Shown: piece after piece, positions 41,366 to 50,192 of the stretch
How positions within the stretch are numbered: position 1 is the stretch's first letter
Layout of the letters: every line of letters begins with the position of its first letter
Assembly: GCF_001514205.1 (NCBI RefSeq)
Contig: NZ_KQ948770.1
Location: 234,032 to 298,031 of the forward strand
Length of the DNA: 64,000 nucleotides
Direction: 5' to 3'
Origin: Streptomyces griseoruber
Lineage (GTDB): Bacteria > Actinomycetota > Actinomycetes > Streptomycetales > Streptomycetaceae
Program-made: the position numbers and the translations under genes
The notes under the pieces: generated by a model
Told to the model about the DNA's origin: nothing
Seen by the model: the letters and a program-made list of their open reading frames with translations, nothing else
Databases searched by the model: none

Positions 41366-42829
41366 TCACTTCTTGCTGTCGATGACTGCCTTCATCACGC
41401 TCCTCGCGATCGGGGCGGCGAGACCACCGCCCGTGATGTCGTCACGGTTGGCGGCGCCGTCCTCGACGACCACCGCGACGGCCACCGGCGCGCTGCCGTC
41501 GGACAGCTTGGCGTACGAGATGAACCAGGCGTACGGCTTCTCGCTGTTCTTGAGGCCGTGCTGGGCGGTACCGGTCTTGCCGCCCACGGTGACGCCGTCG
41601 ATCTTCGCAGCCGTACCGGTGCCACTCTTGACGACCGTCTCCATCATGTCCTGGAGCTTCTGGGCGGTTTCCGCGGAGACCGCCTGGGACAGCTCCTGCG
41701 GCTTGGTCGCCTCCAGGGTGTCCAGGTTCGGCGCCTTGAGCTCGTCGACCATGTACGGCTTCATCAGCTTGCCGTCGTTGGCGACCGCCGAGGCGACCAT
41801 GGCCATCTGCAGCGGGGTGGCCCGCATGGAGCCCTGGCCGATGCCGTCGAGCGCGTTCTGCGGCCGGTTGTCCTTGGGGTAGACGCTCTCCGCGGCGCGC
41901 ACCGGGGTGTCCAGCTCCGCCTCGTTGAAGCCGAACTTCTCCGCCTGCTCGATCATCTTCTCGTTGCCGACGTTGTCGGCCATCTTCGCGAAGACGGTGT
42001 TGCAGGAGACCCGCAGCGCCTCGCGCAGGGTCGCGTTCTCGCAGACTCCGTGCTCGTTGGTGAGGTCGGTGCTGGACTGCGGCAGCCTGAACGGGTCCGG
42101 GGTCTTGGTCGCGTCGTCGATGCCCGACACGACGCCGTTCTCCAGCGCGGCCGCGCCGGTGACCACCTTGAACGTGGAGCCCGCCGGGTAGGTCTCGCGC
42201 AGCGCGCGGTTGAGCATCGGGTCGTCGGGGTCGTTCTTCTTCTGGACGGCCAGCCAGGCCTCCTGGTCCTTGCTGGAGGACCCGGCGAACTTCGAGGGGT
42301 CGTACGACGGCGTGGAGACCAGGGCCAGGATCTTGCCGGTGGACGGGTCGATCGCGGCGACGGCGCCCTTCTTGCCGCCGAGGCCGTTGTAGGCGGCCTT
42401 CTGGGCGGCTGAGTTGAGGGTGGTGACGACGCTGCCGCCCTCCTTCTCCTTGCCCGTGATCATGTCCAGGGTGTTGCGGAAGAAGAGCTGGTCGTCGTTG
42501 CCGGAGAGGATGCCGTCCTCGAGCTTCTCCAGCTGGTTGGCGCCGAAGGCCTGCGAGGAGAAGCCGGTGACCGGCGCCCACATGGCGCCGTCCTTCCAGG
42601 TGCGCTTGTACTTGTAGTCGCCGGTGGTCTCGACGGAGCCGGTGATGGCCTTGCCGTCGACGATGATGTCTCCGCGCGGCGTGGAGTAGCGCGTGATGTT
42701 GACGCGGCGGTTCTTGGTGTCGCTCGCGAGGGTGTCCGCCTTGACGTACTGCAGGTAGTTGTCCCGCAGCAGCAGGGTCAGCACGAGAAGGCCGCAGAAG
42801 ATCGCGATCCGGCGCAGTGGCTTGTTCAT
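41366..42829 (-). CDS. pbpA: Class B penicillin-binding protein PbpA
   Basis: A 487-aa transpeptidase, the partner of the adjacent SEDS polymerase. A TM anchor (about 8-22), an N-terminal interaction region and the transpeptidase domain follow in order. The catalytic motif is Ser218-TF-Lys221 (AGSTFKVV), with SCN (about 273) and GGKTGTAQ (about 411). Its ATG (42827-42829) overlaps the upstream gene stop, ATGA. The longer frame reaching 43282 is a shadow of rodA. Confidence 0.94.
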   Translation of the reverse strand: MNKPLRRIAIFCGLLVLTLLLRDNYLQYVKADTLASDTKNRRVNITRYSTPRGDIIVDGKAITGSVETTGDYKYKRTWKDGAMWAPVTGFSSQAFGANQLEKLEDGILSGNDDQLFFRNTLDMITGKEKEGGSVVTTLNSAAQKAAYNGLGGKKGAVAAIDPSTGKILALVSTPSYDPSKFAGSSSKDQEAWLAVQKKNDPDDPMLNRALRETYPAGSTFKVVTGAAALENGVVSGIDDATKTPDPFRLPQSSTDLTNEHGVCENATLREALRVSCNTVFAKMADNVGNEKMIEQAEKFGFNEAELDTPVRAAESVYPKDNRPQNALDGIGQGSMRATPLQMAMVASAVANDGKLMKPYMVDELKAPNLDTLEATKPQELSQAVSAETAQKLQDMMETVVKSGTGTAAKIDGVTVGGKTGTAQHGLKNSEKPYAWFISYAKLSDGSAPVAVAVVVEDGAANRDDITGGGLAAPIARSVMKAVIDSKK

Positions 42830-44265
42830 GACGGGCGGACCACCTGGGTCATCTCGGCGTCGGGGTTGGAGGCGGGGGCCGGTGCCGGACGCCGCGCGGT
42901 GTCGCTGATCCGGATCAGGATGCCGATCAGGGCCCAGTTGGCGATGACGGACGAACCGCCGTACGCCAGGAAGGGCATCGTCATACCGGTGAGCGGGATG
43001 AGACCCATCACACCGCCGGCGACGACGAACACCTGGAGCGCGAAGGCGCCGGAGAGGCCGATGGCGAGCAGCTTGCCGAACGGGTCGCGGGCGGCGAGGG
43101 CGGTGCGCACGCCGCGTTCCACGATCAGGCCGTACAGCAGGAGCAGCGCCATGATGCCGGCGAGTCCCAGCTCCTCGCCGAACGTGGCGAGGATGAAGTC
43201 GGAGTTGGCGGCGAACTTGATCAGCTCGGAGTGGCCCTGGCCCCAGCCGGTGCCGAGGGTGCCGCCGGAGCCGAACGCCCACAGCGCCTGCATGGCCTGC
43301 TCGGAGTGACCGATGATGCCCTTCTGGGAGAGCTTGTACTCGTTCATCGGGTCGAGCCAGGCCTGGACACGCTGCTGGACGTGGCTCTCGAACTGGGCCA
43401 CGCCGACCGCGCCGACGGAGGACATCAGCAGACCGAAGACGATCCAGCTGGTCCGCTCGGTGGCGACGTACAGCATGATGACGAACATTCCGAAGAACAG
43501 CAGCGAGGTGCCGAGGTCCGTCTCGAAGACCAGGATCAGGATCGAGATCAGCCAGACCACGATGATCGGGCCGAGGTCACGGCCGCGCGGCAGGTACAGG
43601 CCGAGGACGCGGCGGCTGGCGAGGGCGAGCGCGTCGCGCTTCACCATCAGGTAGCCGGCGAAGAAGATCGCGAGCACGATCTTCGCGAACTCACCGGGCT
43701 GGATGGAGAAACCGGCGACGGAGATCCAGATCTTGGCGCCGTAGATGTTCTGGCCGAGGCCGGGGACGAGCGGGAGCAGCAGCAGGAAGACCGCGCCGAC
43801 CATGGAGATGTAGGTGTAGCGCTGCAGGACGCGGTGGTCCTTGAGGAAGATCAGCACCACGATGAAGAGCGCGATGCCCATCGCGGTGTACATCAGCTGC
43901 CGGGGCGCGGCCGTGCCCGCCTGCTTGATCTGCTGGAGCAGCTTGGACTGGTCCAGTCTCCAGATGGCGACGAGCCCGAGGCCGTTCAGCAGGGTGGCCA
44001 GCGGCAGCAGCAGCGGGTCGGCGTACGGTGCGAACTTGCGTACGACGAGATGGGCGACGCCGGCCAGCAGGCCGAGGCCCAGGCCGTAGCTCAGCAGGCC
44101 GGACGGCACCTGGTCGTTGATCGCGAGGCCCACGTTGGCGTAGGCGAAGACCGGGATCACGACGGCGAACACCAGCAGCGCGAGCTCGGTGTTGCGCCGG
44201 CTCGGGGTGCCGATCGAGCCGATCGTGGACGTGTGATGCGTCGGCGAATTAGTAGTACTGCTCAT
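42826..44265 (-). CDS. rodA: SEDS-family peptidoglycan glycosyltransferase (RodA/FtsW)
   Basis: A 479-aa polytopic protein with about 10-12 membrane helices. It polymerises lipid II together with a class B PBP. SEDS motifs include GAKIWISV, FQPGEFAK-like IQPGEFAKI, ETDLGTSLLFF and the loop with GHSEQAMQALWAFGSGG. The C-terminus LAYGGSSVIANW is typical. RodA is favoured over FtsW because of the neighbouring pbpA, pstP and pknB; the divisome FtsW normally lies in the dcw cluster. Confidence 0.9.
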   Translation of the reverse strand: MSSTTNSPTHHTSTIGSIGTPSRRNTELALLVFAVVIPVFAYANVGLAINDQVPSGLLSYGLGLGLLAGVAHLVVRKFAPYADPLLLPLATLLNGLGLVAIWRLDQSKLLQQIKQAGTAAPRQLMYTAMGIALFIVVLIFLKDHRVLQRYTYISMVGAVFLLLLPLVPGLGQNIYGAKIWISVAGFSIQPGEFAKIVLAIFFAGYLMVKRDALALASRRVLGLYLPRGRDLGPIIVVWLISILILVFETDLGTSLLFFGMFVIMLYVATERTSWIVFGLLMSSVGAVGVAQFESHVQQRVQAWLDPMNEYKLSQKGIIGHSEQAMQALWAFGSGGTLGTGWGQGHSELIKFAANSDFILATFGEELGLAGIMALLLLYGLIVERGVRTALAARDPFGKLLAIGLSGAFALQVFVVAGGVMGLIPLTGMTMPFLAYGGSSVIANWALIGILIRISDTARRPAPAPASNPDAEMTQVVRPS

Positions 44266-44292
44266 GATGTGACAGGGCCTCTCACGGCTTGC

Positions 44293-45840
44293 CTACTGCT
44301 CACCGCACCGCGAGACGACCTTCTGCTCTTCCTCCGAGAGAGTGGGGCCGGGGCTGGGAGTGGCGGTCGCGGACGGGGACGGGGACGACGAACCCGACGG
44401 CTTGCTCGGGTTCGGGGTCGGGCTCGGTGAAGCCTTGGACGTGAGGGACACGGGGGTGGTTCCCGTGCCGCCGCCGGCCTGGCCGGAGCCGGTCTTCGAA
44501 CTGGCCGAGGTCCTGGCCGCGCCGGCCTGCGTCTGCTTCTGGCACGCGGACGCCTGGACCGACAGTTCCTCGATCTTCTTCTGGGCGCTGCTCAGGCTGC
44601 CCTCGGGGATCGTGGCCTGGACCTGCTTCTGCTGGTACTCCGGGAGGTACTTGAGTTCGATCTCGGGATGGTCCTTCTCCACCTTCGAGAGCGAGACCCA
44701 GGCCAGGTCCTGGCTGATGCCCCGGTACAGCGCGAGGTGCTCGCCGTTGGTGCCGACGTAGTACTGCGTCTGCGTCCAGCGCCAGCCGCCGTAGAGACCC
44801 CCGCCGATGACGGCGAGGGTGAGGACGCTGTAGAAGGATCTCTTCAGCCACCTGCGGCCCTTGCGCGGCTTGACGAAGTCCTCGTCGGTGTACTCCCCGA
44901 GGCCGTCGGTGGAGATGAAGCCGGTGATGTCGCCGCCGGAGCCGGGCGGGCCGAACTCGCCGCCCCCGCCGCCCGCGTGGCGCCTGCGGCCGAGGTTCGA
45001 GGCACGGCCGGCCGGGGTCTGCATGATGCCGTTGTCGTGCAGCTGGTGCTGGGTCTCGGCGACCGCACCGACCACGACCGGGGTGTCGGAGAGCTGTCCG
45101 GCGAGGGTGTCGCCGGTGTCCAGGTCGAGGACGTCGGCGACGATGACCGTGATGTTGTCGGGGCCGCCGCCGCGCAGCGCGAGCTGGATCAGCTCCCCCA
45201 CGGTCTCCTGCGGGCCCTGGTAGCTGGCGAGGGTGTCCTCGAGGGTCTGGTGGGAGACCACCCCGGACAGTCCGTCGGAGCAGATCAGATAGCGGTCGCC
45301 GGCCCGGACCTCACGGATCGACAGATCGGGTTCGACGTGCTCGCCGCTGCCGAGGGCACGCATCAGCAGGGAGCGCTGGGGGTGGGTGGTGGCCTCTTCC
45401 TCGGTGATGCGGCCCTCGTCGACCAGCCGCTGCACCCAGGTGTGGTCCTGGGTGATCTGGGTCAGTACGCCGTCCCGGAGCAGGTAGGCGCGCGAGTCGC
45501 CGACGTGCACCAGACCGAGGCGCTGGCCCGTCCACAGCAGGGCGGTCAGGGTGGTCCCCATGCCTTCGAGCTGGGGGTCCTCCTCGACCAGGGAGCGCAG
45601 CTGGTCGTTGGCGCGCTGGACCGCCGTACCGAGCGAGGTGAGGACGTCGGAGCCGGGCACGTCGTCGTCGAGGGCGACGATGGTGGAGATGGCCTCGGAG
45701 GAGGCGACCTCACCGGCGGCGGCGCCGCCCATGCCGTCGGCGATGGCGAGCAGGCGGGGACCGGCGTACCCCGAGTCCTCGTTGCCCTCGCGGATCATGC
45801 CCTTGTGCGATCCGGCGGCGAAACGCAGTGACAGACTCAT
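44293..45840 (-). CDS. pstP: PP2C-family serine/threonine phosphatase PstP
   Basis: A 515-aa membrane phosphatase opposing PknB. The PPM domain (about 1-240) shows REGNEDSGY, IADGMGGAAAGEV, VHVGDSRAYLLR and GGGPDNITVIV with the metal-binding Asp residues. A linker, a TM helix (about 300-320) and an extracellular region ending in a Ser/Pro/Thr-rich tail (SPSPSATATPSPGP) follow. The start ATG 45840 (MSLSLRFAAGSHKGM) is set by GAGGTGG; the 19-codon extension upstream is not conserved. Confidence 0.93.
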   Translation of the reverse strand: MSLSLRFAAGSHKGMIREGNEDSGYAGPRLLAIADGMGGAAAGEVASSEAISTIVALDDDVPGSDVLTSLGTAVQRANDQLRSLVEEDPQLEGMGTTLTALLWTGQRLGLVHVGDSRAYLLRDGVLTQITQDHTWVQRLVDEGRITEEEATTHPQRSLLMRALGSGEHVEPDLSIREVRAGDRYLICSDGLSGVVSHQTLEDTLASYQGPQETVGELIQLALRGGGPDNITVIVADVLDLDTGDTLAGQLSDTPVVVGAVAETQHQLHDNGIMQTPAGRASNLGRRRHAGGGGGEFGPPGSGGDITGFISTDGLGEYTDEDFVKPRKGRRWLKRSFYSVLTLAVIGGGLYGGWRWTQTQYYVGTNGEHLALYRGISQDLAWVSLSKVEKDHPEIELKYLPEYQQKQVQATIPEGSLSSAQKKIEELSVQASACQKQTQAGAARTSASSKTGSGQAGGGTGTTPVSLTSKASPSPTPNPSKPSGSSSPSPSATATPSPGPTLSEEEQKVVSRCGEQ

Positions 45841-45980
45841 GCCCACCTCGCCCGTCGGCCCCGGGTACAGCCGGTCGTGTCGAGCCACACTGCCCACCCT
45901 CCGGTCGGGAGCGCGCCCGGGACCGGGGTGCCGGCCGCCCTGGCGTGCTCGCTCCGCTCGCGCTCAGTCATGATGTAGCA

Positions 45981-46499
45981 CTACTTCCGCAGCTCGATGA
46001 CGGTCTTGCCGATACGGATCGGCGCGCCCAGCGGGATCGGCGTGGGGGTCGTCAACCGCGTTCGGTCGAGGTACGTGCCATTGGTGGAGCCCAGGTCCTC
46101 GACGATCCACTGGCCGTCGCGGTCCGGGTAGATCCTGGCATGACGGCTGGAGGCGTAGTCGTCGTCCAGCACGATCGTGCTGTCGTGCGCGCGGCCCAGG
46201 GTGATGGTCTGGCCCTGCAACGCGACGGTCGTGCCGGTGAGGATGCCTTCGGACACGACGAGTTTGGTCGGGGCGTTACGGCCCCGGCGGCCGCCGGAGG
46301 CGGCGGGCTGCTGGCGCTGCTGCGGGGGCGCCTGCTGGCGCTGTGCCTGCTGCGGTCGTCCCGCTTCCCGTCGCGAGCCGCGCTGGGTGACGCGCGTACC
46401 GAACAGGTCGCTGCGGATGACCTGTACGGCCACGATCACGAACAGCCACAGTACGGCCAGGAAACCCAGCCGCATGACCGTGAGGGTCAGCTCTGACAT
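45981..46499 (-). CDS. fhaB: FHA-domain membrane protein FhaB
   Basis: A 172-aa protein. An N-terminal TM helix (about 8-28), a Gln/Arg/Pro-rich linker and a C-terminal FHA domain (about 85-170) with LGRAHDSTIVLDDDYASSRH and DLGSTNGTYLDRTRL. FHA domains bind phosphothreonine, here probably from PknB. The FtsZ-interacting FhaB/FipA of mycobacteria occupies the same operon position. ATG 46499 begins MSELTLTVMRLGF. Confidence 0.92.
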   Translation of the reverse strand: MSELTLTVMRLGFLAVLWLFVIVAVQVIRSDLFGTRVTQRGSRREAGRPQQAQRQQAPPQQRQQPAASGGRRGRNAPTKLVVSEGILTGTTVALQGQTITLGRAHDSTIVLDDDYASSRHARIYPDRDGQWIVEDLGSTNGTYLDRTRLTTPTPIPLGAPIRIGKTVIELRK

Positions 46500-46509
46500 T
46501 GCCCCCGCT

Positions 46510-47373
46510 TCACCCTTCGGCTTGCCTATAGATAACGGTGGTGCTGCCCACGACGATCCGCGAGCCGTCGCGGAGCGTAGCGCGGGTGGTGTGCTGTCCG
46601 TCCACCACGATGCCGTTGGTGGAACCGAGATCCTGGATCGTCGAGGGCGAACCGGTCCGGATCTCACAGTGCCGGCGGGAGACACCGGGGTCGTCGATCC
46701 GTACGTCGGCCTCGGTGGAGCGGCCCAGCACGAGGGTGCCGCGGGAGATCTGGTGGCGGGTGCCGTTGATCTCGATCCAGTGGCGGGTGCGTGAGCCGGG
46801 TGCGGGGGCGCCGGCGAGGCCGCCGCCCGCGGCGCCGGGGCGCTGGGCACCGGCGGGCGGATAGCCGTAGCCGCCGGCGGCCGGCGGCGGCGCGGACGGC
46901 ATGGGGGGAGCGGCGGTGCCGCCGGCGGGCGGGTAGCCGTAGCCGCCGGGCCGCTGGGCGGGGCCGCCGCCGGGCGCGCCCGCGGCGGCCTGGCTGCTGG
47001 AGGAGGCGAGCGTACGGCTGCGCACCCGGTACAGGCCGGTGTCGAGGTCGTCGGCCTTCTCCAGGTTGACCTTGATCGGTCCCATGAAGGTGTAGCGCTG
47101 CTGCTTGGCGTAGTCGCGCACCATGCCGGCGAGCTCGTCGCCGAGCTGGCCGGAGTAGGGGCTGAGGCGCTCGTGGTCGGGCGCGCTCAGCTCCACGATG
47201 AAGTCGTTGGGGACGACGGTCCGGTCGCGGTTCCAGATCGTCGCGTTGTTGTCGCACTCGCGCTGGAGCGCTCCCGCGATCTCCACGGGCTGGACCTCGG
47301 ACTTGAAGACCTTGGCGAAGGTGCCGTTGACCAGACCCTCGAGACGCTGCTCGAACTTCTTCAGGACTCCCAT
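46510..47373 (-). CDS. fhaA: FHA-domain protein FhaA with N-terminal DUF3662
   Basis: A 287-aa soluble protein. DUF3662 (about 1-118; MGVLKKFEQRLEGLVNGTFA) is followed by a Gly/Tyr/Pro-rich linker with GGYGYPPAG repeats (about 130-190) and a C-terminal FHA domain (about 205-285; LGRSTEADVRIDDPGVSRRH, DLGSTNG). It probably links phosphorylated partners such as MurJ or PBPs to the wall machinery. It is the first gene of the leftward operon. Confidence 0.93.
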   Translation of the reverse strand: MGVLKKFEQRLEGLVNGTFAKVFKSEVQPVEIAGALQRECDNNATIWNRDRTVVPNDFIVELSAPDHERLSPYSGQLGDELAGMVRDYAKQQRYTFMGPIKVNLEKADDLDTGLYRVRSRTLASSSSQAAAGAPGGGPAQRPGGYGYPPAGGTAAPPMPSAPPPAAGGYGYPPAGAQRPGAAGGGLAGAPAPGSRTRHWIEINGTRHQISRGTLVLGRSTEADVRIDDPGVSRRHCEIRTGSPSTIQDLGSTNGIVVDGQHTTRATLRDGSRIVVGSTTVIYRQAEG

Positions 47374-47807
47374 GGGGCACCTCCTCCGTCGTGACCTGCG
47401 TCCCGTGTCCTGCTGCCTACCTGGTACTGCTTACTGATCGTATCCACGCGCCGGTGAATCGGCTGGTTCCCCCTGTCGGCCCCGTCGACGGGTGTCGACG
47501 CCCTCGTCCTCACCTGTCTCCGTACCTGCTTCCGTACCTGTTTTCTGCCCAGGATCGTAGAGGCGGCCAAGGACCAGTGTCCCGCACCCGACTGTGGACC
47601 TCGTCCGGCTCCCGGGGAGACGGACGCCATAGGTACGAGGTTGATACGTGAACCAGTCACCGCCGAGACGTACGAGGTTGCCGTCGGCCTCTCAGGGGAC
47701 CTGTGCCCCGGATAAGGGATGTGAACGCACCCTGGTCACCGTGCTAGTGTTCTGCATGTCGGAAGGCGCCGGGACGAAAAAGCCCGAACCCGGAAGACAC
47801 ACCCAAT
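47374..47807. other. Promoter region between fhaA and tRNA-Leu
   Basis: No gene is seen. Near 47505-47545 short direct repeats of TCCGTACCTG occur three times in imperfect form, upstream of the fhaA operon. At 47744-47749 TAGTGT is a possible -10 for tRNA-Leu. The rest shows nothing I can assign. Confidence 0.4.
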
Positions 47808-47894
47808 GCGCGGGTGGCGGAATAGGCAGACGCGCTGGATTCAGGTTCCAGTGCCCGAAAGGGCGTGGGGGTTCAACTCCCCCCTCGCGCACCA
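47808..47894 (+). tRNA. tRNA-Leu (CAG), CCA encoded
   Basis: An 87-nt class II tRNA. The acceptor GCGCGGG pairs with CTCGCGC (one G-T). The anticodon loop TTCAGGT contains CAG, the variable arm is TGCCCGAAAGGGCGT, and the T-arm is GGGGGTTCAACTCCCCC. CCA is encoded at 47892-47894. Confidence 0.97.
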
Positions 47895-47897
47895 GAC

Positions 47898-47930
47898 GGA
47901 AGCCCCCAGGTCTCGGACCTGGGGGCTTCC
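47898..47930 (+). terminator. Terminator after tRNA-Leu
   Basis: GGAAGCCCCCAGGTC (47898-47912) pairs perfectly with GACCTGGGGGCTTCC (47916-47930). Confidence 0.8.
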
Positions 47931-47987
47931 GCGTGTTCGGATCCGTTTACCGTGTGTGAGGAACGTCTCAGACTGTCGGCCTCCTTG

Positions 47988-48001
47988 GTTTCACGTGAAA
48001 C
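47988..48001. promoter_or_regulatory. parS centromere-like site
   Basis: GTTTCACGTGAAAC, the exact 14-bp ParB-binding palindrome of Streptomyces and relatives. It lies in non-coding DNA about 44 kb from oriC. ParB loads here and spreads to organise origin segregation (established for this motif; not shown here). Confidence 0.9.
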
Positions 48002-48084
48002 AGGGCTGCCGTGATGCAGGCCACGGGCTGTACGGTCGGCTCGAATTGATCGACGTGTACGGAAATGCGGGGGAGGCGGTCAAC

Positions 48085-49539
48085 GTGACCGAGGCCGAGG
48101 CGGGGGCAGTTGCGGGCGAGGCGCGCAGACTGCCTCATGTGCGTGGGTTCGCCGGGCGATTCGCGGCGGAGGCGGCGGAGGTCGCGGCGGGGACCGGGGC
48201 TCGTGCACCGAAGGAGCGGGGCAAGGCGCTGCGGGACGCGGTCGCGCGGTCCTCGCACGCCCTGCTCGACCTGGACGCCTCCCGCCCGGACGCGGTGACG
48301 GCGGTCGAGGAGTCCAACCAGGGGCGTATCCCGGAGCTGACGCCGATACGGGTCGGACGGATGGCGGCCACCCCGTTCGCGTTCCTGCGCGGTTCGGCCG
48401 GACTCATGGCCCATGACCTCGCCCGCACCCCGATGACCGGGATCGGCGCCCAGATCTGCGGTGACGCCCACGCGGCCAACTTCGGTCTCTACGGGGACGC
48501 CCGCGGCGGGCTCGTCATCGACCTCAACGACTTCGACGAGACGGTCCACGGCCCCTGGGAGTGGGACCTCAAGCGGCTCGCCGCCTCCCTGGTGCTCGCG
48601 GGCCGGGAGGCCGGCGCCGACGAGGACACCTGCCGCCAGGCCGCCCACGGAGCGGCCGGCTCCTACCGCCGCACCATGCGGCTGCTGGCCAGGCTCCCGG
48701 TGCTGGACGCGTGGAACGCGATCGCCGACGAGGAGCTGGTCTCCCACGCCGACGCCCACGACCTGGTCGGCACGCTGGAGCGGGTCTCGGAGAAGGCGCG
48801 GGCCAACACCAGCGGGCGGTTCGCGGCGAAGTCGACCACCCGTACCGAGGACGGCGGCCGTCGCTTCGTCGACGCCCCGCCGGTGCTGCGCCGGATCCCG
48901 GACGAGGAGGCCGCGGCGGTGGCCCTCTCCCTGGAGCCGTACCTGGCCACCCTCTCCGAGGACCGCCTCCCGCTGCTGTCCCGGCACGCGGTCCACGACG
49001 TCGCCTTCCGGGTCGTCGGCACGGGCAGCGTCGGCACCCGCTCGTACGTCGTCCTGCTCCTGGACCACCGGGGCGAGCCGCTGATCCTCCAGGTGAAGGA
49101 GGCGCGCGCCTCGGCCCTGGTGCCGCATCTGCGCACGGCCGGCGTCGAGACGCCGGACGAGGGCCACGAGGGCCGCCGGGTGGTCCTGGGCCAGAAGCGG
49201 ATGCAGGTCGTCAGCGACATCCTGCTGGGCTGGACGACCGTCGAGGGCCGGCCCTTCCAGGTACGGCAGTTCCGCAACCGCAAGGGCAGCGTCGACCCGG
49301 CCGCGCTCGCCGCCGACCAGGTCGACGACTACGGCCGGATGACCGGCGCCCTGCTGGCCCGCGCCCACTCCCACAGCGCCGACCCGCGGCTGATCGCCGG
49401 CTACTGCGGCAAGAACGAGGAGCTCGACGAGGCGATCGCCGCCTTCGCCGTCACCTACGCCGACCGCACCGAGGCCGACCACGGCGATCTGGTGACGGCG
49501 GTGCGGGCGGGGCGGATCGCGGCGGAGCCGGGGGTCTAG
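48085..49539 (+). CDS. DUF2252 family protein
   Basis: A 484-aa protein of the DUF2252 family, which has a kinase-like fold. Recognisable segments are MAATPFAFLRGSAGLMAHDL, GDAHAANFGLY and DLNDFDETVHGPWEWDLKRL, which resemble the catalytic and metal sites of aminoglycoside-kinase-like proteins, plus VVLGQKRMQVVSDILLGW. The activity is unknown. GTG 48085 is preferred because GGGGGAGGCGG lies 7-8 bp upstream; the frame is open back into tRNA-Leu. The TAG stop belongs to the CTAG at the left boundary of the MITE. Confidence 0.8.
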   Translation: MTEAEAGAVAGEARRLPHVRGFAGRFAAEAAEVAAGTGARAPKERGKALRDAVARSSHALLDLDASRPDAVTAVEESNQGRIPELTPIRVGRMAATPFAFLRGSAGLMAHDLARTPMTGIGAQICGDAHAANFGLYGDARGGLVIDLNDFDETVHGPWEWDLKRLAASLVLAGREAGADEDTCRQAAHGAAGSYRRTMRLLARLPVLDAWNAIADEELVSHADAHDLVGTLERVSEKARANTSGRFAAKSTTRTEDGGRRFVDAPPVLRRIPDEEAAAVALSLEPYLATLSEDRLPLLSRHAVHDVAFRVVGTGSVGTRSYVVLLLDHRGEPLILQVKEARASALVPHLRTAGVETPDEGHEGRRVVLGQKRMQVVSDILLGWTTVEGRPFQVRQFRNRKGSVDPAALAADQVDDYGRMTGALLARAHSHSADPRLIAGYCGKNEELDEAIAAFAVTYADRTEADHGDLVTAVRAGRIAAEPGV

Positions 49540-49704
49540 TGCCGAGGCAGGCGACGTTCGCCCCGTCGCGACGCCCGGCACGCACTCTCGCCGCACCGGC
49601 CGAAAGCCCAAGTACGTCCAGTACGAGGACTTCCGGCCGGCACGCCGAGAGCACGCACCGGACGCCGCTCCTTGACGGGCAAACGTTGCCTGCCGCGGCA
49701 CTAG
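49536..49704. mobile_element. Palindromic MITE, copy 1 (161 bp plus CTAG on each side)
   Basis: The element at 49540-49700 has terminal inverted repeats. The right end is the inverse of TGCCGCGGCAGGCAACGTT; the left end has two substitutions (TGCCGAGG, GGCGACG). CTAG flanks it at 49536-49539 and 49701-49704, fitting a 4-bp target duplication or an extension of the repeat. The interior is itself an imperfect palindrome around 49610-49630. It is identical to copy 2 (63304-63472) except for two bases. No transposase is encoded; the ORFs crossing it are shadows. Confidence 0.8.
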
Positions 49705-49771
49705 GACGCGTGCAGCTGACGACCGGGTCGGGGAGGGCGTCTCGGCCGGGCTGGCGGCCTGTCTGCGGGCC

Positions 49772-50137
49772 GTGGACGACCGGCCGGTGCTCATCGTCGC
49801 CTCGGTGTGCGGCGGATGCGGTGGCCGGGTCTTCTCCCTGGAGGTCAACGCGTCCGCGGCGCGCCGGGAGTGCCGCGGCTGCGGGAGCCGTGCCTTCCTC
49901 GCCGACAGCGAGGAGTTCTGGGGCGAGGAACGCTGGGAGGACGATGTGCCCGGCATCGCCGAGTGCCCCTGCGGCGGTGAGCGGTTCGAGTCGGCGGTCG
50001 CCTTCAGCCTGGGTGAGGACGGCGCGGTGCGCTGGGTGACCGTGGACCTGCGCTGCGAGGACGACGGCTTCGCCGGGGTGTACACGGACTGGAAGATCGA
50101 CTACCGGCCCACGGGCCGTCTGCCGACCCTGTCGTAG
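49772..50137 (+). CDS. Cys-rich (zinc-ribbon-like) protein of unknown function, possibly 5'-truncated
   Basis: A 121-aa protein with CGGCGGRVF, CRGCGSRAF and CPCGGERFE clusters, i.e. likely zinc ribbons, and an acidic C-terminal half (LRCEDDGFAGVYTDWKIDY). No enzymatic motif is seen. GTG 49772 has no convincing RBS. The same frame is open upstream and reads plausibly (GEGVSAGLAACLRAVDDRPV) back to the MITE boundary at 49704, without another start. The MITE may therefore have removed or displaced the true N-terminus. Confidence 0.55.
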   Translation: MDDRPVLIVASVCGGCGGRVFSLEVNASAARRECRGCGSRAFLADSEEFWGEERWEDDVPGIAECPCGGERFESAVAFSLGEDGAVRWVTVDLRCEDDGFAGVYTDWKIDYRPTGRLPTLS

Positions 50138-50192
50138 CCGGTCGGAGCGGTGAGCCGCCTCGGGGCGGGCGGGCTTGGCCTAGGCTGGTCGG

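Noticed and set aside
49451..49704. Small minus-strand ORF within the MITE (and its twin at 63156-63422)
   Set aside because: Its sequence is the repeat element itself read through; identical ORFs in two places come from the MITE copies and not from a conserved gene.
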